A stretch of DNA of 46,797 bases. Source: Polaromonas sp. GTDB taxonomy: Bacteria > Pseudomonadota > Gammaproteobacteria > Burkholderiales > Burkholderiaceae_C. Below the pieces are notes generated by a model. It saw only the letters and a list, made by a program, of their open reading frames with translations, was not told the origin of the DNA and searched no databases. Numbering within the stretch: position 1 is the stretch's first letter; each line of letters begins with the position of its first letter. This document shows, piece after piece, positions 35,344 to 44,505 of the stretch. The stretch is from assembly GCF_012927415.1 (NCBI RefSeq), contig NZ_JABBPF010000033.1:1-46797 (forward strand), read 5' to 3'. The translations under genes were made by a program, and so were the position numbers.

Positions 35344-35510
35344 AAGCACTTCATATAGTACCAGCCCGCCCCGATACCGTCTTTTCCGCAAGTTCATAGT
35401 GCGGCCCGCAGGAAGGGGAAAAATTCACCGGCCAGGCTTGATTCCTGTGCTGGCGAGGCGGTTGGCGGCGGTGTTGGGCTGTGACTAGATGTGGCGCTTA
35501 CCATGGCGGC

Positions 35511-36107
35511 ATGCGCACCACCCACTTGCTTTACCTGCACGGATTTCGCTCCTCGCCGCAATCGGTCAAGGCCAAGACAGTCGCCTTCCAGGTGCAGCGG
35601 CGTCACCCAGCGGTACGTTGGTGGTGCCCGCAACTGCCCCCATCACCCCGGCAAGCCATGCAAGAGATTTTCACCGGTCTGGCCCGATGGCAACAGGAAG
35701 CCGGCTTTGAAAGACTGGCTGTCATCGGCTCCTCGCTGGGGGGCTTTTACGCCACTGCCGTAGCTGAGAGATTGGCCTGCAAGGCGGTGGTTCTCAATCC
35801 CGCCGTCAAGCCGGCACGCGACCTGAGCCGTCACATTGGCGAGCAGACAGCCTGGCACAACGCCCATGAACGCTTTTTCTTCGAGCCCGGTTTTGTCGAT
35901 GAACTGCGTGTCCTGCAGAGCGGTCCCCTCAAAGCCCCCGAAAACTATCTTGCCATTATTGCCAAGGGGGACGAAGTGCTGAACTGGCATGAAATGACGG
36001 CGCATTATGGTCGCGCCAATGTTTGCCTGATTGAGGGCGGTGACCACGCCTTGAGCGATTTCGAGGCGCATCTGCCACTTATCCTCGATTTTTTGAAGCT
36101 GGCCTGA
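35511..36107 (+). CDS. YqiA/YcfP family alpha/beta-hydrolase (esterase)
   Basis: The 198-residue protein starts LLYLHGFRSSPQSVKAKT. It has the nucleophile motif GSSLGGFYA, an Asp in IIAKGDEVLNW and the catalytic His in GGDHALSDF, matching the small YqiA esterases. Family members hydrolyse short-chain esters in vitro; the natural substrate is unknown. The ATG giving MRTTHLLYLHGF was chosen as the usual family start. Confidence 0.85.
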   Translation: MRTTHLLYLHGFRSSPQSVKAKTVAFQVQRRHPAVRWWCPQLPPSPRQAMQEIFTGLARWQQEAGFERLAVIGSSLGGFYATAVAERLACKAVVLNPAVKPARDLSRHIGEQTAWHNAHERFFFEPGFVDELRVLQSGPLKAPENYLAIIAKGDEVLNWHEMTAHYGRANVCLIEGGDHALSDFEAHLPLILDFLKLA

Positions 36108-36199
36108 AATTCCCAGCTGCGGGCGGGTGGCCGCCGGGACAGCCTGATTACACTAGCTGCAGACCCCAAAAGGCACACCCATGGCTAAAGGATTCCGTT

Positions 36200-38275
36200 T
36201 TGTTTGTATTGTTTGAAGAAGCCGGCAAGTTTCTGGCCGGCCGGATTTTGTCGGAGACTGACGCCTCGCTGCAGGTCGAGCTCGACTCGGGCAAACGCGT
36301 CAAGGTCAAGGCCGCCAATGCGCTGCTGAAGTTTGAGAAACCGGCGCCGGCCGAACTCGTGGCCAACGCATTGAAGCTGGGCGAAGACATTGAGCTGGAC
36401 CTGGCCTGGGAGTTTGTCAGCGGGGAAGAATTCAGTTTCTCCGACCTGGCGCGCGAGTATTTCAGCGCCGACGCTTCCAGGCCGGCATCGCTTGAACAGC
36501 AGGCAGCCGCGCTGTTTCGCCTGTATGACGCACCGCACTACTTCCGTCGCGCCGGCAAGGGCCGCTTTAAGAAAGCGCCGGTCGAAATCCTGCAGCAGGC
36601 CTTGGCTGCCATCGAGAAAAAGAAGCAGCTCGTTGCCCAAATCGCCACTTGGGCCGAGGAGCTGGGACAGGGCCAGTGCCCGGCACCGATTCGCGATCAG
36701 CTCTACAAAATCCTGTTCAAGCCTGACAAAAACAGCGCCGAGTACAAGGCCGTGGTCGATGCCTCGCGCGCCACCCACACCGCGCCGCTGGAACTTCTGC
36801 AAAAAGCCGGCGCCATTGCCTCGCCCTACCAGTTCCACTGGAAACGCTTCCTGTTCGAGAACTTTCCCAAGGGCACGTCTTTCCCGTCGCTGCAGGCGCC
36901 ACCGATCAAGGACGAGCTGCCATTGGCGGCTGTCAAGGCGTTCTCTATCGACGACTCCAGCACCACTGAAATCGACGATGCGCTGTCAGTGCACGGCCTG
37001 GGCAGCGGCACGGTCAAGCTGGGCATTCACATTGCGGCGCCCGGCCTCGCCGTGCTGCCGGGAAGCGAAGTGGACGCGGTTGGCCGCGCACGCATGTCCA
37101 CGGTTTACATGCCCGGCTACAAACTTACCATGCTGCCCAATGATGTGGTTGAGGCCTATACCTTGCAGGAAGGCCGCAATTGCCCGGCTCTGTCGCTTTA
37201 CCTGACGCTTGATGAAGCCACGCTGGAAATCACCGGCAGCGTGACCCGGCTGGAACAGGTGCCTATCGTGAGCAACCTGCGTCATGACGCGCTCGACAGC
37301 ACTTTCACCGAAGCGTTTTTTGAAGCCGCGCAGCTCTATCCGGCAGTTGATGTGCAGTGGGGCATTGAACTGACGTTTTTGCACCGGCTGGCCAGACACC
37401 TGAAGGCCCAGCGCGAAATCGTTCGCGGTAAACCTGAAAACTTTAACCGGCCCGACTACAACTTCAAGCTCGACAACCCTTCAGGCCAGGAACCGCAGGG
37501 AAACGAGCGGGTCAGCATCAGCACGCGCCAACGCGGCGCGCCGCTCGATCTGATCGTCGCTGAAGCCATGATTCTGGCCAACAGCACCTGGGGCGAGTGG
37601 CTGGCCGAGCATGGCGTGCCCGGCATTTACCGCAGCCAGGCGAGTCTCGCGCCCGGCGTGAAAGTGCGCATGGGCACCAAAGCGCTGCCGCATGCCGGCA
37701 TTGGCGTAAAAAGCTACGCTTGGGCCACCTCGCCGCTGCGCCGCTATACCGACCTGGTCAACCAGTGGCAAATCATTGCCTGTACCCGGCATGGCCGCAC
37801 GGCCGCGCTGGCCGCACCCTTCAAGCCCAAGGACGCGGATCTTTTTTCGGTGATTTCGTGCTTTGATGGCGCTTACAGCGCTTACAACGGCTTCCAGTCC
37901 GGTATCGAGCGCTACTGGACCCTCAAGTACCTGGAGCAAAACAACATCACCGAACTGACAGCCACCACCTTCAAGGACAACCTCGTCCGTGCCGACGATC
38001 TGCCCCTGGTGCTGCCAGCGCTAGGCGCGCAAGGCCTGCCGCGCGGCGCCAGGGTGCGCATCAGGCTGGGCGCGCTTGACGAAATTACGCTGGACATTTC
38101 GGGTACTGTCATCGAGCGGCTGGACACTGTGGCTAATGACTCCGCAGCGCTGACAGATGAAAGCGCCGATGAGGATGGCGAGTCCGACATTGCCGCAGGC
38201 CCGATCTCGATTGCCGTCGATATCAACGAGCCCGCCCTGGACGCGCCGCTCGCTGCAGGCTTGGCGGCGGCTTGA
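36200..38275 (+). CDS. RNase II family (RNB-domain) exoribonuclease
   Basis: The 691-residue protein degrades RNA 3' to 5' by family. It starts MFVLFEEAGKFLAGRI; residues ~100-230 are helical. The RNB domain opens near 247 with FSIDDSSTTEIDDALSV, whose Asp residues bind magnesium, and later has VYMPGYKLTMLPNDVVE, LIVAEAMILAN and WATSPLRRYTDLVNQ. A C-terminal S1-like part and an acidic tail follow. It is the bacterial variant with TTEIDDA rather than the DxxDxDDA of E. coli RNase II/R. The start is TTG with AAAGGA upstream. An ATG at 36181 with its own good ribosome site opens an 11-codon frame ending at 36216 that overlaps this start. Confidence 0.86.
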   Translation: MFVLFEEAGKFLAGRILSETDASLQVELDSGKRVKVKAANALLKFEKPAPAELVANALKLGEDIELDLAWEFVSGEEFSFSDLAREYFSADASRPASLEQQAAALFRLYDAPHYFRRAGKGRFKKAPVEILQQALAAIEKKKQLVAQIATWAEELGQGQCPAPIRDQLYKILFKPDKNSAEYKAVVDASRATHTAPLELLQKAGAIASPYQFHWKRFLFENFPKGTSFPSLQAPPIKDELPLAAVKAFSIDDSSTTEIDDALSVHGLGSGTVKLGIHIAAPGLAVLPGSEVDAVGRARMSTVYMPGYKLTMLPNDVVEAYTLQEGRNCPALSLYLTLDEATLEITGSVTRLEQVPIVSNLRHDALDSTFTEAFFEAAQLYPAVDVQWGIELTFLHRLARHLKAQREIVRGKPENFNRPDYNFKLDNPSGQEPQGNERVSISTRQRGAPLDLIVAEAMILANSTWGEWLAEHGVPGIYRSQASLAPGVKVRMGTKALPHAGIGVKSYAWATSPLRRYTDLVNQWQIIACTRHGRTAALAAPFKPKDADLFSVISCFDGAYSAYNGFQSGIERYWTLKYLEQNNITELTATTFKDNLVRADDLPLVLPALGAQGLPRGARVRIRLGALDEITLDISGTVIERLDTVANDSAALTDESADEDGESDIAAGPISIAVDINEPALDAPLAAGLAAA

Positions 38276-38310
38276 GCCGTGTTGCGCCTGACCACCGATA
38301 AACCATTGCT

Positions 38311-39159
38311 GTGAAATCACCCAGCACCCTTCAAATTGCCCTGGGCGTCTCCATCGCATTTCATGCGGTTCTCTTGACCGTGCGTTTTGTCGATCCTGAA
38401 CGTTTTAACCGCGTGTTTCAGGACACGCCGCTGGAAGTGATTCTGGTCAATGCGAAGTCCAGTGAAAAACCAGACAAAGCGAAAGCGATTGCGCAGGCTT
38501 CGCTGGCAGGCGGCGGCCAGCTCGAAAAAGGCCGCGCCACCTCGCCACTGCCACCCTCCGCCCTGATGGAGCTGGGCGACGCCTCCGAGGATGCGCAGCG
38601 CAAGGTCGAGTCACTGCAGGAGCAGCAAACTCAGTTGCTGGCGCAAATCAGGAAAGCGCTGGCTTCGCTGCCGCCGCCGGACATGCGCGTGCCTGCCAAC
38701 AACCCCGCCCAGACCGAACGTGAAGAAAAACGCAAGCAGCTCATCAATCTGCTGGCCGAAATTGAAAAGCGCATCAATGAACAAAATGCGCGTCCCAAAA
38801 AACGCTACATCAGCCCGGCCACGCGCGAAGAAGTCTACGCGGTTTATTACGATGAACTGCGTCACAAAATTGAAGACAAGGGAACGGTGAATTTTCCCGA
38901 ACAGGCCGGCCGACTGCTGTACGGCGAACTCACCATGATCGTGACGGTTAATTTTGATGGCCGCGTTCTCGACACCGAAGTGGTTCAGACCTCGGGCAAC
39001 CTCACACTGGACCGGCGTGCACAGAACATTGTTCGCGGCAGCGGCCCCTTCAGCCGCTTCAACGAGACCATGCGCCGCCGGGCCGACCAGATTGTAGTGG
39101 TGTCCCGCTTCAAATTTACCCGGGAAGATGGCCTCCAAACGACGCTTACAAACCGCTGA
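38311..39159 (+). CDS. TonB-like energy transducer protein
   Basis: The 282-residue protein has one N-terminal membrane helix (about 7-26), a long charged, Pro-containing periplasmic region with coiled-coil heptads (about 85-165), and a C-terminal TonB domain: LYGELTMIVTVNFDGRVLDTEVVQTSGN-like residues about 210-240 and a final VVVSRFKFTRED. It would link proton-motive force to an outer-membrane receptor, but no exbBD or receptor gene is present. The start is GTG at 38311. Confidence 0.8.
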   Translation: MKSPSTLQIALGVSIAFHAVLLTVRFVDPERFNRVFQDTPLEVILVNAKSSEKPDKAKAIAQASLAGGGQLEKGRATSPLPPSALMELGDASEDAQRKVESLQEQQTQLLAQIRKALASLPPPDMRVPANNPAQTEREEKRKQLINLLAEIEKRINEQNARPKKRYISPATREEVYAVYYDELRHKIEDKGTVNFPEQAGRLLYGELTMIVTVNFDGRVLDTEVVQTSGNLTLDRRAQNIVRGSGPFSRFNETMRRRADQIVVVSRFKFTREDGLQTTLTNR

Positions 39160-39227
39160 ACCCGAGGCGGTGGTGTGCAAAAGCCTTGCCACTAATAACA
39201 ATTTCAATCACGAGCGGGTACTCAGCA

Positions 39228-40067
39228 ATGGATCGATATTTTGTACTCGGCAACCCGGTAGCGCATAGCAAGTCTCCGCTGATTCATGCCCGCTTTGCCG
39301 ATCTGACAGGCCAAGTCCTGCAGTACCAGCGCCTGCTCACGCCGCTCGACGGTTTCGCCTGCACGCTGGCGCAACTGGTGCATGACGGGGCGTGCGGCTG
39401 TAACGTCACCGTCCCCTTCAAGTTCGAGGCCTATCGCGCCGCCAGTACACAAACCGACCGCGCCCAGCTGGCCCAGGCCGCCAACACACTCACATTTTCC
39501 AATGGCATGGTTCACGCCGACAACACCGATGGCGTCGGTCTGGTCAAGGACATCCAGAACAATGCCGGTGTCCTGCTGGCCGGCTGCGATGTGCTGCTGA
39601 TAGGCGCTGGTGGTGCGGCTGCCGGTGCGCTGGGCCCCTTGCTGGCAGCGAAGCCGCGCCGGCTGGTACTGGTCAACCGGACACGCGCCAGGGCGGACGA
39701 TCTTGTCGCGCGTCACAAGGCGCACGCTTCACTGCGACAAGTGCTACAAAAAACAGAGCTGCTGACAGCGGATTTACATGGACTTGCGGGTAGTTTTGAC
39801 GTCGTTATCAACGCCAGCGCGAGCAGCCTCACGGGCGGCGAAGTGCCGGTTGACAGCGCGGTACTCAAACCCGGCGCTCTGGCCTGTGACATGATGTACG
39901 GTCCGGCTACCGCCGGGTTTATGGCATGGGCGCAGGCGCACGGCGCGACGCCCAGGGATGGCTTGGGTATGCTGGTGGAACAAGCCGCAGAAGCGTTTGA
40001 GCTATGGCGCAAAGTGCGGCCGCCTTCCGCGCAGGTGTTGCAGGAAATGCGGGCGCTGCTGGCATGA
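39228..40067 (+). CDS. aroE: Shikimate dehydrogenase
   Basis: AroE reduces 3-dehydroshikimate to shikimate with NADPH. The 279-residue protein has YFVLGNPVAHSKSPLIH (shikimate-binding Ser residues), NVTVPFKFEAY with the catalytic Lys, NTDGVGLV with the catalytic Asp, and the NADPH motif LIGAGGAAAGAL followed by NRTRARA. ATG at 39228 was preferred over an in-frame TTG upstream. Shikimate feeds chorismate, the substrate of the pabB product elsewhere in the window. It is followed by mtgA 13 bp later. Confidence 0.94.
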   Translation: MDRYFVLGNPVAHSKSPLIHARFADLTGQVLQYQRLLTPLDGFACTLAQLVHDGACGCNVTVPFKFEAYRAASTQTDRAQLAQAANTLTFSNGMVHADNTDGVGLVKDIQNNAGVLLAGCDVLLIGAGGAAAGALGPLLAAKPRRLVLVNRTRARADDLVARHKAHASLRQVLQKTELLTADLHGLAGSFDVVINASASSLTGGEVPVDSAVLKPGALACDMMYGPATAGFMAWAQAHGATPRDGLGMLVEQAAEAFELWRKVRPPSAQVLQEMRALLA

Positions 40068-40080
40068 AGATCGGTCAGCG

Positions 40081-40830
40081 ATGAAGGCTTTGTCACGACT
40101 GCTGGTTCTGCTGCTGCTTGCCGGACTGGCGCTGCAAATTTATTTTGTCAGCCGCATTGCCTTGATGGCGGTGCTCAATCCGGAGTCGAGCGCCTTTCAG
40201 CGCTCTGAGGCCTACCTGATCGCCAAAAACACCGGTGCGCTGAAATGGCGCCAGCAGTGGGTTTCCTACGCTGAGGTGTCAGACAATCTCAAGCGGGCCG
40301 TCATCGCCTCGGAAGATGCCAGTTTTAGTCTGCATGACGGGGTGGATATCGAAGCACTGGAGAAGGCCTGGGAGAAAAATGCCAAAGCCGAGCAGCGCGC
40401 TGCCCAGGCGGGCAATCGGCTCGCCGCCACGCAGCCGAAAGCACTCTCGGCCAGAGTGCCCAAGGTCATAGGTGGCTCGACCATTACGCAGCAACTCGCC
40501 AAAAACCTTTTCCTTTCGGGCGAACGTACCCTTTTGCGCAAGGGCCAGGAGTTGGTGCTCACGCTGCTGCTCGAAGCCCTGCTCGACAAGCAGCGCATTC
40601 TGTCGCTCTACCTTAACAGCGTGGAATGGGGCGAAGGGGTATTTGGCGCGGAAGCTGCCGCCCAGCATTACTACCGTAAACCTGCCGCCCGACTGAGCGC
40701 CGCCGAATCAGCCCGGCTGGCCGTGATGCTGCCCAGGCCCAAGTATTTTGAAACCCGGCTCAATTCGGGTTACCTGGCCTCCCGGGCCGGCACCATCGCG
40801 GCGCGCATGAGCGCGGTAGAACTGCCCTGA
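40081..40830 (+). CDS. mtgA: Monofunctional biosynthetic peptidoglycan transglycosylase
   Basis: MtgA polymerises lipid II into glycan strands. The 249-residue protein has an N-terminal membrane helix (about 5-25) and a glycosyltransferase-51 domain with ASEDASFSLHDGVD (catalytic Glu near 78), GGSTITQQLAKNLFLSGERTLLRK and LEALLDKQRILSLYLNSVEWG. The first motif has SFSLHDG where EDxxFxxHxG is typical, which keeps the pattern. A farther upstream ATG lies inside aroE and was rejected. Confidence 0.93.
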   Translation: MKALSRLLVLLLLAGLALQIYFVSRIALMAVLNPESSAFQRSEAYLIAKNTGALKWRQQWVSYAEVSDNLKRAVIASEDASFSLHDGVDIEALEKAWEKNAKAEQRAAQAGNRLAATQPKALSARVPKVIGGSTITQQLAKNLFLSGERTLLRKGQELVLTLLLEALLDKQRILSLYLNSVEWGEGVFGAEAAAQHYYRKPAARLSAAESARLAVMLPRPKYFETRLNSGYLASRAGTIAARMSAVELP

Positions 40831-40835
40831 CAAGC

Positions 40836-41468
40836 ATGATCAACACCTTCTCTCCATGGCTTGCCAAGCTGATGAGCCTGTTCCTGCTCGGCCTGATTCG
40901 GCTGCTGACCGGCGCGCAAGCACGCTGGCAGGGATGCCCGCCCAAGGCCGAACAGCGGATTTATTTCGCCAACCATCAAAGCCACGCCGACCTGATGCTC
41001 ATGTGGGCAGCCCTTCCAGCTGAGCTGCGCAGCATTACCCGCCCCATCGCCGCCCGGGATTACTGGACTAAGACAGCATTCAAAAAATGGATCACCACGG
41101 CAGTGTTCAACGCCATTTATGTGGACCGTATCAAGACCAGCGACCAAGATCCGCTGGAGCCGCTGATCCGCGCGCTGACGCAGGGCGACTCGGTCATCCT
41201 TTTTCCCGAAGGCACGCGAGGCAACCAGGAAGAGCCGCAAAGCTTCAAGTCAGGGCTCTACAACCTCGCGCTCAAATTTCCCGATGTTGTGCTGGTGCCG
41301 GCATGGATCAACAACGTGCAGCGCGTCATGCCCAAGGGCGAAGTTGTCCCCGTGCCCATTCTCTGCTCGGTCACGTTTGGCGTACCCCTTTCGCTGGGTC
41401 ACGACGAGGAGAGAGGCCGTTTTCTGGCGCGCGCCCGGCAGGCTGTTTTGGACCTGCGGGAATCCTGA
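40836..41468 (+). CDS. plsC: 1-acyl-glycerol-3-phosphate acyltransferase family protein
   Basis: PlsC-type enzymes acylate lysophosphatidate to phosphatidate in the inner membrane. The 210-residue protein has NHQSHAD (the HX4D motif, near 46-52) and FPEGTRG (near 122-128), with a hydrophobic N-terminal helix. Length is usual for the short PlsC group. It overlaps cdsA by one base (TGATG), and that gene acts on its product, which supports the call. The chain length used is unknown. Confidence 0.87.
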   Translation: MINTFSPWLAKLMSLFLLGLIRLLTGAQARWQGCPPKAEQRIYFANHQSHADLMLMWAALPAELRSITRPIAARDYWTKTAFKKWITTAVFNAIYVDRIKTSDQDPLEPLIRALTQGDSVILFPEGTRGNQEEPQSFKSGLYNLALKFPDVVLVPAWINNVQRVMPKGEVVPVPILCSVTFGVPLSLGHDEERGRFLARARQAVLDLRES

Positions 41469-42448
41469 TGAACATCTTTTTGCGCAGCCTTTCGCCGCCC
41501 GAGCAAGTAGGCCTGCTGTTTATCCTTGTTTTCGGCTTGCTCGCCCTGGTCAGCCTGAGCGCATTCGTGATGTCCTTGCGGGACAGAAACGAAGACGACT
41601 CACGCACCGAGCGAGCGAGGGAATTGAAGGGCCTGCTTAAAACTTCATGGGGCATGGTGACCGTCTTCTGGATTGGCTGGGCATTGGGTGAAACCATCGC
41701 CACCGTCCTTTTCGGACTGGTCGCATTTTTTGCACTGCGTGAATTCATCACCCTCTCACCCACCCGCCAGGGCGATCATCGAAGCCTGGTGCTGGCATTC
41801 TTCGTAGTGCTGCCGGTGCAGTTTGCATTGGTCATCACGCGGCATTTCGACCTGGTGACGGTGTTCATTCCGGTCTATGTATTTCTGGCCATTCCCGTGG
41901 TCAGCGCCCTGGCAAACGACCCGCAACGCTTTCTGGAGCGGACCGCCAAGCTGCAATGGGGCATCATGGTCTGCGTCTATGGCATGAGCCACGTCCCTGC
42001 CCTGCTGCTGCTGAAATTTCCGGCGTATCGGGGTAAAGATGCTTTTCTGGTTTTCTTTCTGGTGTTTGTCGTTCAGAGCTGCATGATTGTTCAGCATCTG
42101 GTCGGTCGCAAACTGCGGCGCTTGCCCAGTGCGCCCAATGTCAGCCAGAGTTTCAACTGGACCAGCTGGCTGATAGCCGTTATTGTGGCAAGCCTGATTG
42201 GCGGCTTGCTGGCAGGCCTGACCCCCTTCATGCCCGGCCAGGCGGTGGCGATGGCACTGATCGCCTGCGTCTCGGGCTCATTGGGTCACCTGGTCATGAA
42301 GGCACTTAAGCGCGATCGGGGCATTACCAACTGGGGCGCGCAGGGAAGATCAGTGACGGGCGCCAGCGGCTTGCTCGACCGTGTCGATGCCCTGTGTTTT
42401 GCCGCGCCCGTGTTTTTCCATTCGGTTAGATGGTATTTCGGCCTCTAG
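41468..42448 (+). CDS. cdsA: Phosphatidate cytidylyltransferase
   Basis: CdsA makes CDP-diacylglycerol from phosphatidate and CTP. The 326-residue protein has about eight membrane helices. Near the C-terminus (about 271-310) is the family signature: GSLGHLVMKALKRDRGITN, then WGAQGRSVTGASGLLDRVDAL, including the Lys-Arg-Asp and Asp-Arg-x-Asp residues that bind metal and nucleotide. Its start overlaps the plsC stop, so the two are translationally coupled. An in-frame earlier start inside plsC was rejected. Confidence 0.9.
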   Translation: MNIFLRSLSPPEQVGLLFILVFGLLALVSLSAFVMSLRDRNEDDSRTERARELKGLLKTSWGMVTVFWIGWALGETIATVLFGLVAFFALREFITLSPTRQGDHRSLVLAFFVVLPVQFALVITRHFDLVTVFIPVYVFLAIPVVSALANDPQRFLERTAKLQWGIMVCVYGMSHVPALLLLKFPAYRGKDAFLVFFLVFVVQSCMIVQHLVGRKLRRLPSAPNVSQSFNWTSWLIAVIVASLIGGLLAGLTPFMPGQAVAMALIACVSGSLGHLVMKALKRDRGITNWGAQGRSVTGASGLLDRVDALCFAAPVFFHSVRWYFGL

Positions 42449-42471
42449 TCCAGTATTTACGGCTATTTTTA

Positions 42472-42488
42472 GCTACAAAAAGTATAGC
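42472..42488. repeat. 17-bp dispersed palindrome, copy 7
   Basis: The sequence is GCTACAAAAAGTATAGC, immediately before the ruvC start. The nearby GGCTATTTTTAGCT (42461-42474) forms a second, overlapping inverted repeat. Confidence 0.6.
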
Positions 42489-42490
42489 AA

Positions 42491-43039
42491 ATGCGCATTT
42501 TAGGAATTGACCCTGGCTTGCAGATTGCCGGTTTCGGCGTGGTCGATATCGACGGCCCCCACCTGAGTTATGTGGCCAGCGGCACCATCAAGACCACGCA
42601 CCTGGTGCGCAGCGATTTGCCGGGCCGTCTTAAGGTGCTGTTTGACGGCGTTCGCGAAGTCGTGCAACGCTACCAGCCCGACGTTTCCTCAGTGGAAATC
42701 GTGTTTGTCAACGTCAACCCGCAGGCAACTTTGCTGCTGGGCCAGGCGCGTGGCGCCTGCGTCACGGCATTGGTGTCCAGTGAGCTGGCAGTGGCTGAAT
42801 ACACCGCCCTGCAAATGAAAAAAGCGGTGGCGGGTTATGGCAAAGCCGGCAAGGCGGAGGTGCAGCAAATGGTCATGCGCCTTTTGAAACTGCCTTCTCT
42901 GCCTGGCAAGGATGCCGCCGACGCCCTGGGGCTGGCTATTACCCATGCCCATGCGGGCGCTGCCATGGCCAGGCTGGCTGCGGCCAGTGGACTGAAAGCG
43001 CAGATTGACGGGAAATACAAGGACGGGCGAAGCCGGTAA
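42491..43039 (+). CDS. ruvC: Crossover junction endodeoxyribonuclease RuvC
   Basis: RuvC is the nuclease that cuts Holliday junctions with RuvAB. The 182-residue protein has [17 protein letters not shown] with Asp7, [21 protein letters not shown] with the second acidic residue, and [16 protein letters not shown] with the last two. The ATG follows the palindrome directly, so the usual ribosome site is AT-rich. ruvA and ruvB are not in the window. Confidence 0.94.
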   Translation: MRILGIDPGLQIAGFGVVDIDGPHLSYVASGTIKTTHLVRSDLPGRLKVLFDGVREVVQRYQPDVSSVEIVFVNVNPQATLLLGQARGACVTALVSSELAVAEYTALQMKKAVAGYGKAGKAEVQQMVMRLLKLPSLPGKDAADALGLAITHAHAGAAMARLAAASGLKAQIDGKYKDGRSR

Positions 43040-43167
43040 CGCGACCGCGCGCCAAGTGCCTGTACTGACCCGCTTGTTGCCGGATGATTTGAATTAAGGG
43101 GCGGCCTGGGCCTTGGCGCTGATTTCAACTCACACCGGCAGGCTCGGTGCCGCCAGGGCATCCGGGC

Positions 43168-43344
43168 TCAGGCGACGCGTTCCAGAATGAGAACAGCAAA
43201 AAAGCCGAAAGCGGCAATCAGCGTCCACTTGAGCACAATGAGACCAAATCGCTTGAATCTGACTTGCCCCGTGCCCGCATAAAACATGAAGGACACGACA
43301 GCAGCCAGCAAAAACAGCAGGATAAGCCAGCGAAAAAGCAGCAT
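43168..43344 (-). CDS. Small two-helix membrane protein
   Basis: The 58-residue protein MLLFRWLILLFLLAAVVSFM... has two hydrophobic helices (about 5-23 and 34-54) separated by a basic loop TGQVRFKRFG. The hydrophobic bias and start are clear, and similar short proteins appear in related Comamonadaceae. It lies 54 bp downstream of lpxC on the same strand. No family is known to me; the function is unknown. Confidence 0.65.
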   Translation of the reverse strand: MLLFRWLILLFLLAAVVSFMFYAGTGQVRFKRFGLIVLKWTLIAAFGFFAVLILERVA

Positions 43345-43398
43345 GGTATTGAATCCTTGGTGGCTGACAACAAAAACGACGACGGCTGTTGCGCATCC

Positions 43399-44322
43399 CT
43401 ACCAGGCGCGAGCCAGCGTGGCAAAGCCATGAGGTGCTTTTTTTTCATCCTCAAATGTGACGACCTCGTAGGCGTCTTTGTGTGCGAGCAGTTCGCGCAG
43501 CAGTTTGTTGTTCATCGCATGGCCGGAACGAAAGGCGCTATACGCCGCCAGCAGGGGTTTGCCAAGAAGATACAGGTCACCCATGGCATCAAGAATTTTA
43601 TGCTTCACAAATTCGTCGTTGTAGCGCAGGCCTTCGCTGTTGAGGACTTTGTAGTCGTCCATGACGATGGCGTTATCCAGTCCACCGCCTAATGCCAGCC
43701 CGTTCGCGCGCATCATTTCCACATCCTTGGTAAAACCGAAGGTGCGGGCCCGGGCGATGTCCCGGCTGTAGCCCCCCGAACCCATGTCGAATTCCACGCG
43801 CTGGCCGGTAGAGTCCACCGCCGGGTGGTCAAAGTCGATTTCAAAACTCAGCTTGTAGCCCTCATAAGGGCTTAGACGCGCCCATTTGACGTTGGCACCC
43901 TCACCCTCTCGGACCTCAACCGGCTTGATCACACGCATAAAACGCTTGGGTGCCGCCTGCAGTTCAATGCCGGCGGACTGCAGCAGAAAAACAAAGGAAG
44001 AAGCCGAACCGTCGAGGATGGGCACCTCTTCGGCCGTGATGTCGATCGTCAGGTTGTCAAGCCCGAGCCCGGCACAGGCCGACATCAGGTGCTCAACGGT
44101 GAGAACCCTGACATTGCCGTTGGAAATGGTGGAGGCCAGCCGGGTGTCAGTCACGGCCTCAGCGGAAACGACAATGTCCACCGGCTGCGGCAAATCGACG
44201 CGCCGGAACACAATGCCAGTGTCGGGCGCAGCCGGCCGCAGCGTCAGCTCCACGCGCTGCCCGCTATGCAGGCCTACGCCCACAGCTTTGGTCAGGGATT
44301 TGAGAGTTCTTTGAGCCAACAT
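43399..44322 (-). CDS. lpxC: UDP-3-O-acyl-N-acetylglucosamine deacetylase
   Basis: LpxC is the zinc deacetylase that commits UDP-sugar to lipid A. The 307-residue protein has [17 protein letters not shown] (zinc His79-type residue), the [14 protein letters not shown] region with zinc His and Asp, and [15 protein letters not shown] with the general acid/base His. N-terminal [16 protein letters not shown] is also conserved. It lies downstream of ftsZ on the same strand, as in E. coli, but a strong hairpin separates the two. Confidence 0.95.
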   Translation of the reverse strand: MLAQRTLKSLTKAVGVGLHSGQRVELTLRPAAPDTGIVFRRVDLPQPVDIVVSAEAVTDTRLASTISNGNVRVLTVEHLMSACAGLGLDNLTIDITAEEVPILDGSASSFVFLLQSAGIELQAAPKRFMRVIKPVEVREGEGANVKWARLSPYEGYKLSFEIDFDHPAVDSTGQRVEFDMGSGGYSRDIARARTFGFTKDVEMMRANGLALGGGLDNAIVMDDYKVLNSEGLRYNDEFVKHKILDAMGDLYLLGKPLLAAYSAFRSGHAMNNKLLRELLAHKDAYEVVTFEDEKKAPHGFATLARAW

Positions 44323-44448
44323 GGTGTTATTTTAATTGGAGCCTCTGAAGCGGCGCGCCATAGGGACTTGGCGCCCGGAGCCAACTCGGGTAGCGCTCAC
44401 TGGCGCCACCTGTCCCATGATGCGGGCGCGGGCCGCATGCGTATCCCC

Positions 44449-44483
44449 AAAACAGGCACAGCTCCCGAGGGAGCTGTGCCTGT
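44449..44483 (-). terminator. Strong hairpin after ftsZ
   Basis: A perfect 15-bp inverted repeat (ACAGGCACAGCTCCC / GGGAGCTGTGCCTGT) with two central bases lies 23 bp after the ftsZ stop. On the minus strand it is followed by four T. The short T-run makes it a likely but perhaps leaky terminator between ftsZ and lpxC. Confidence 0.7.
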
Positions 44484-44505
44484 CGGCCAGCGATCAAATG
44501 AACAA

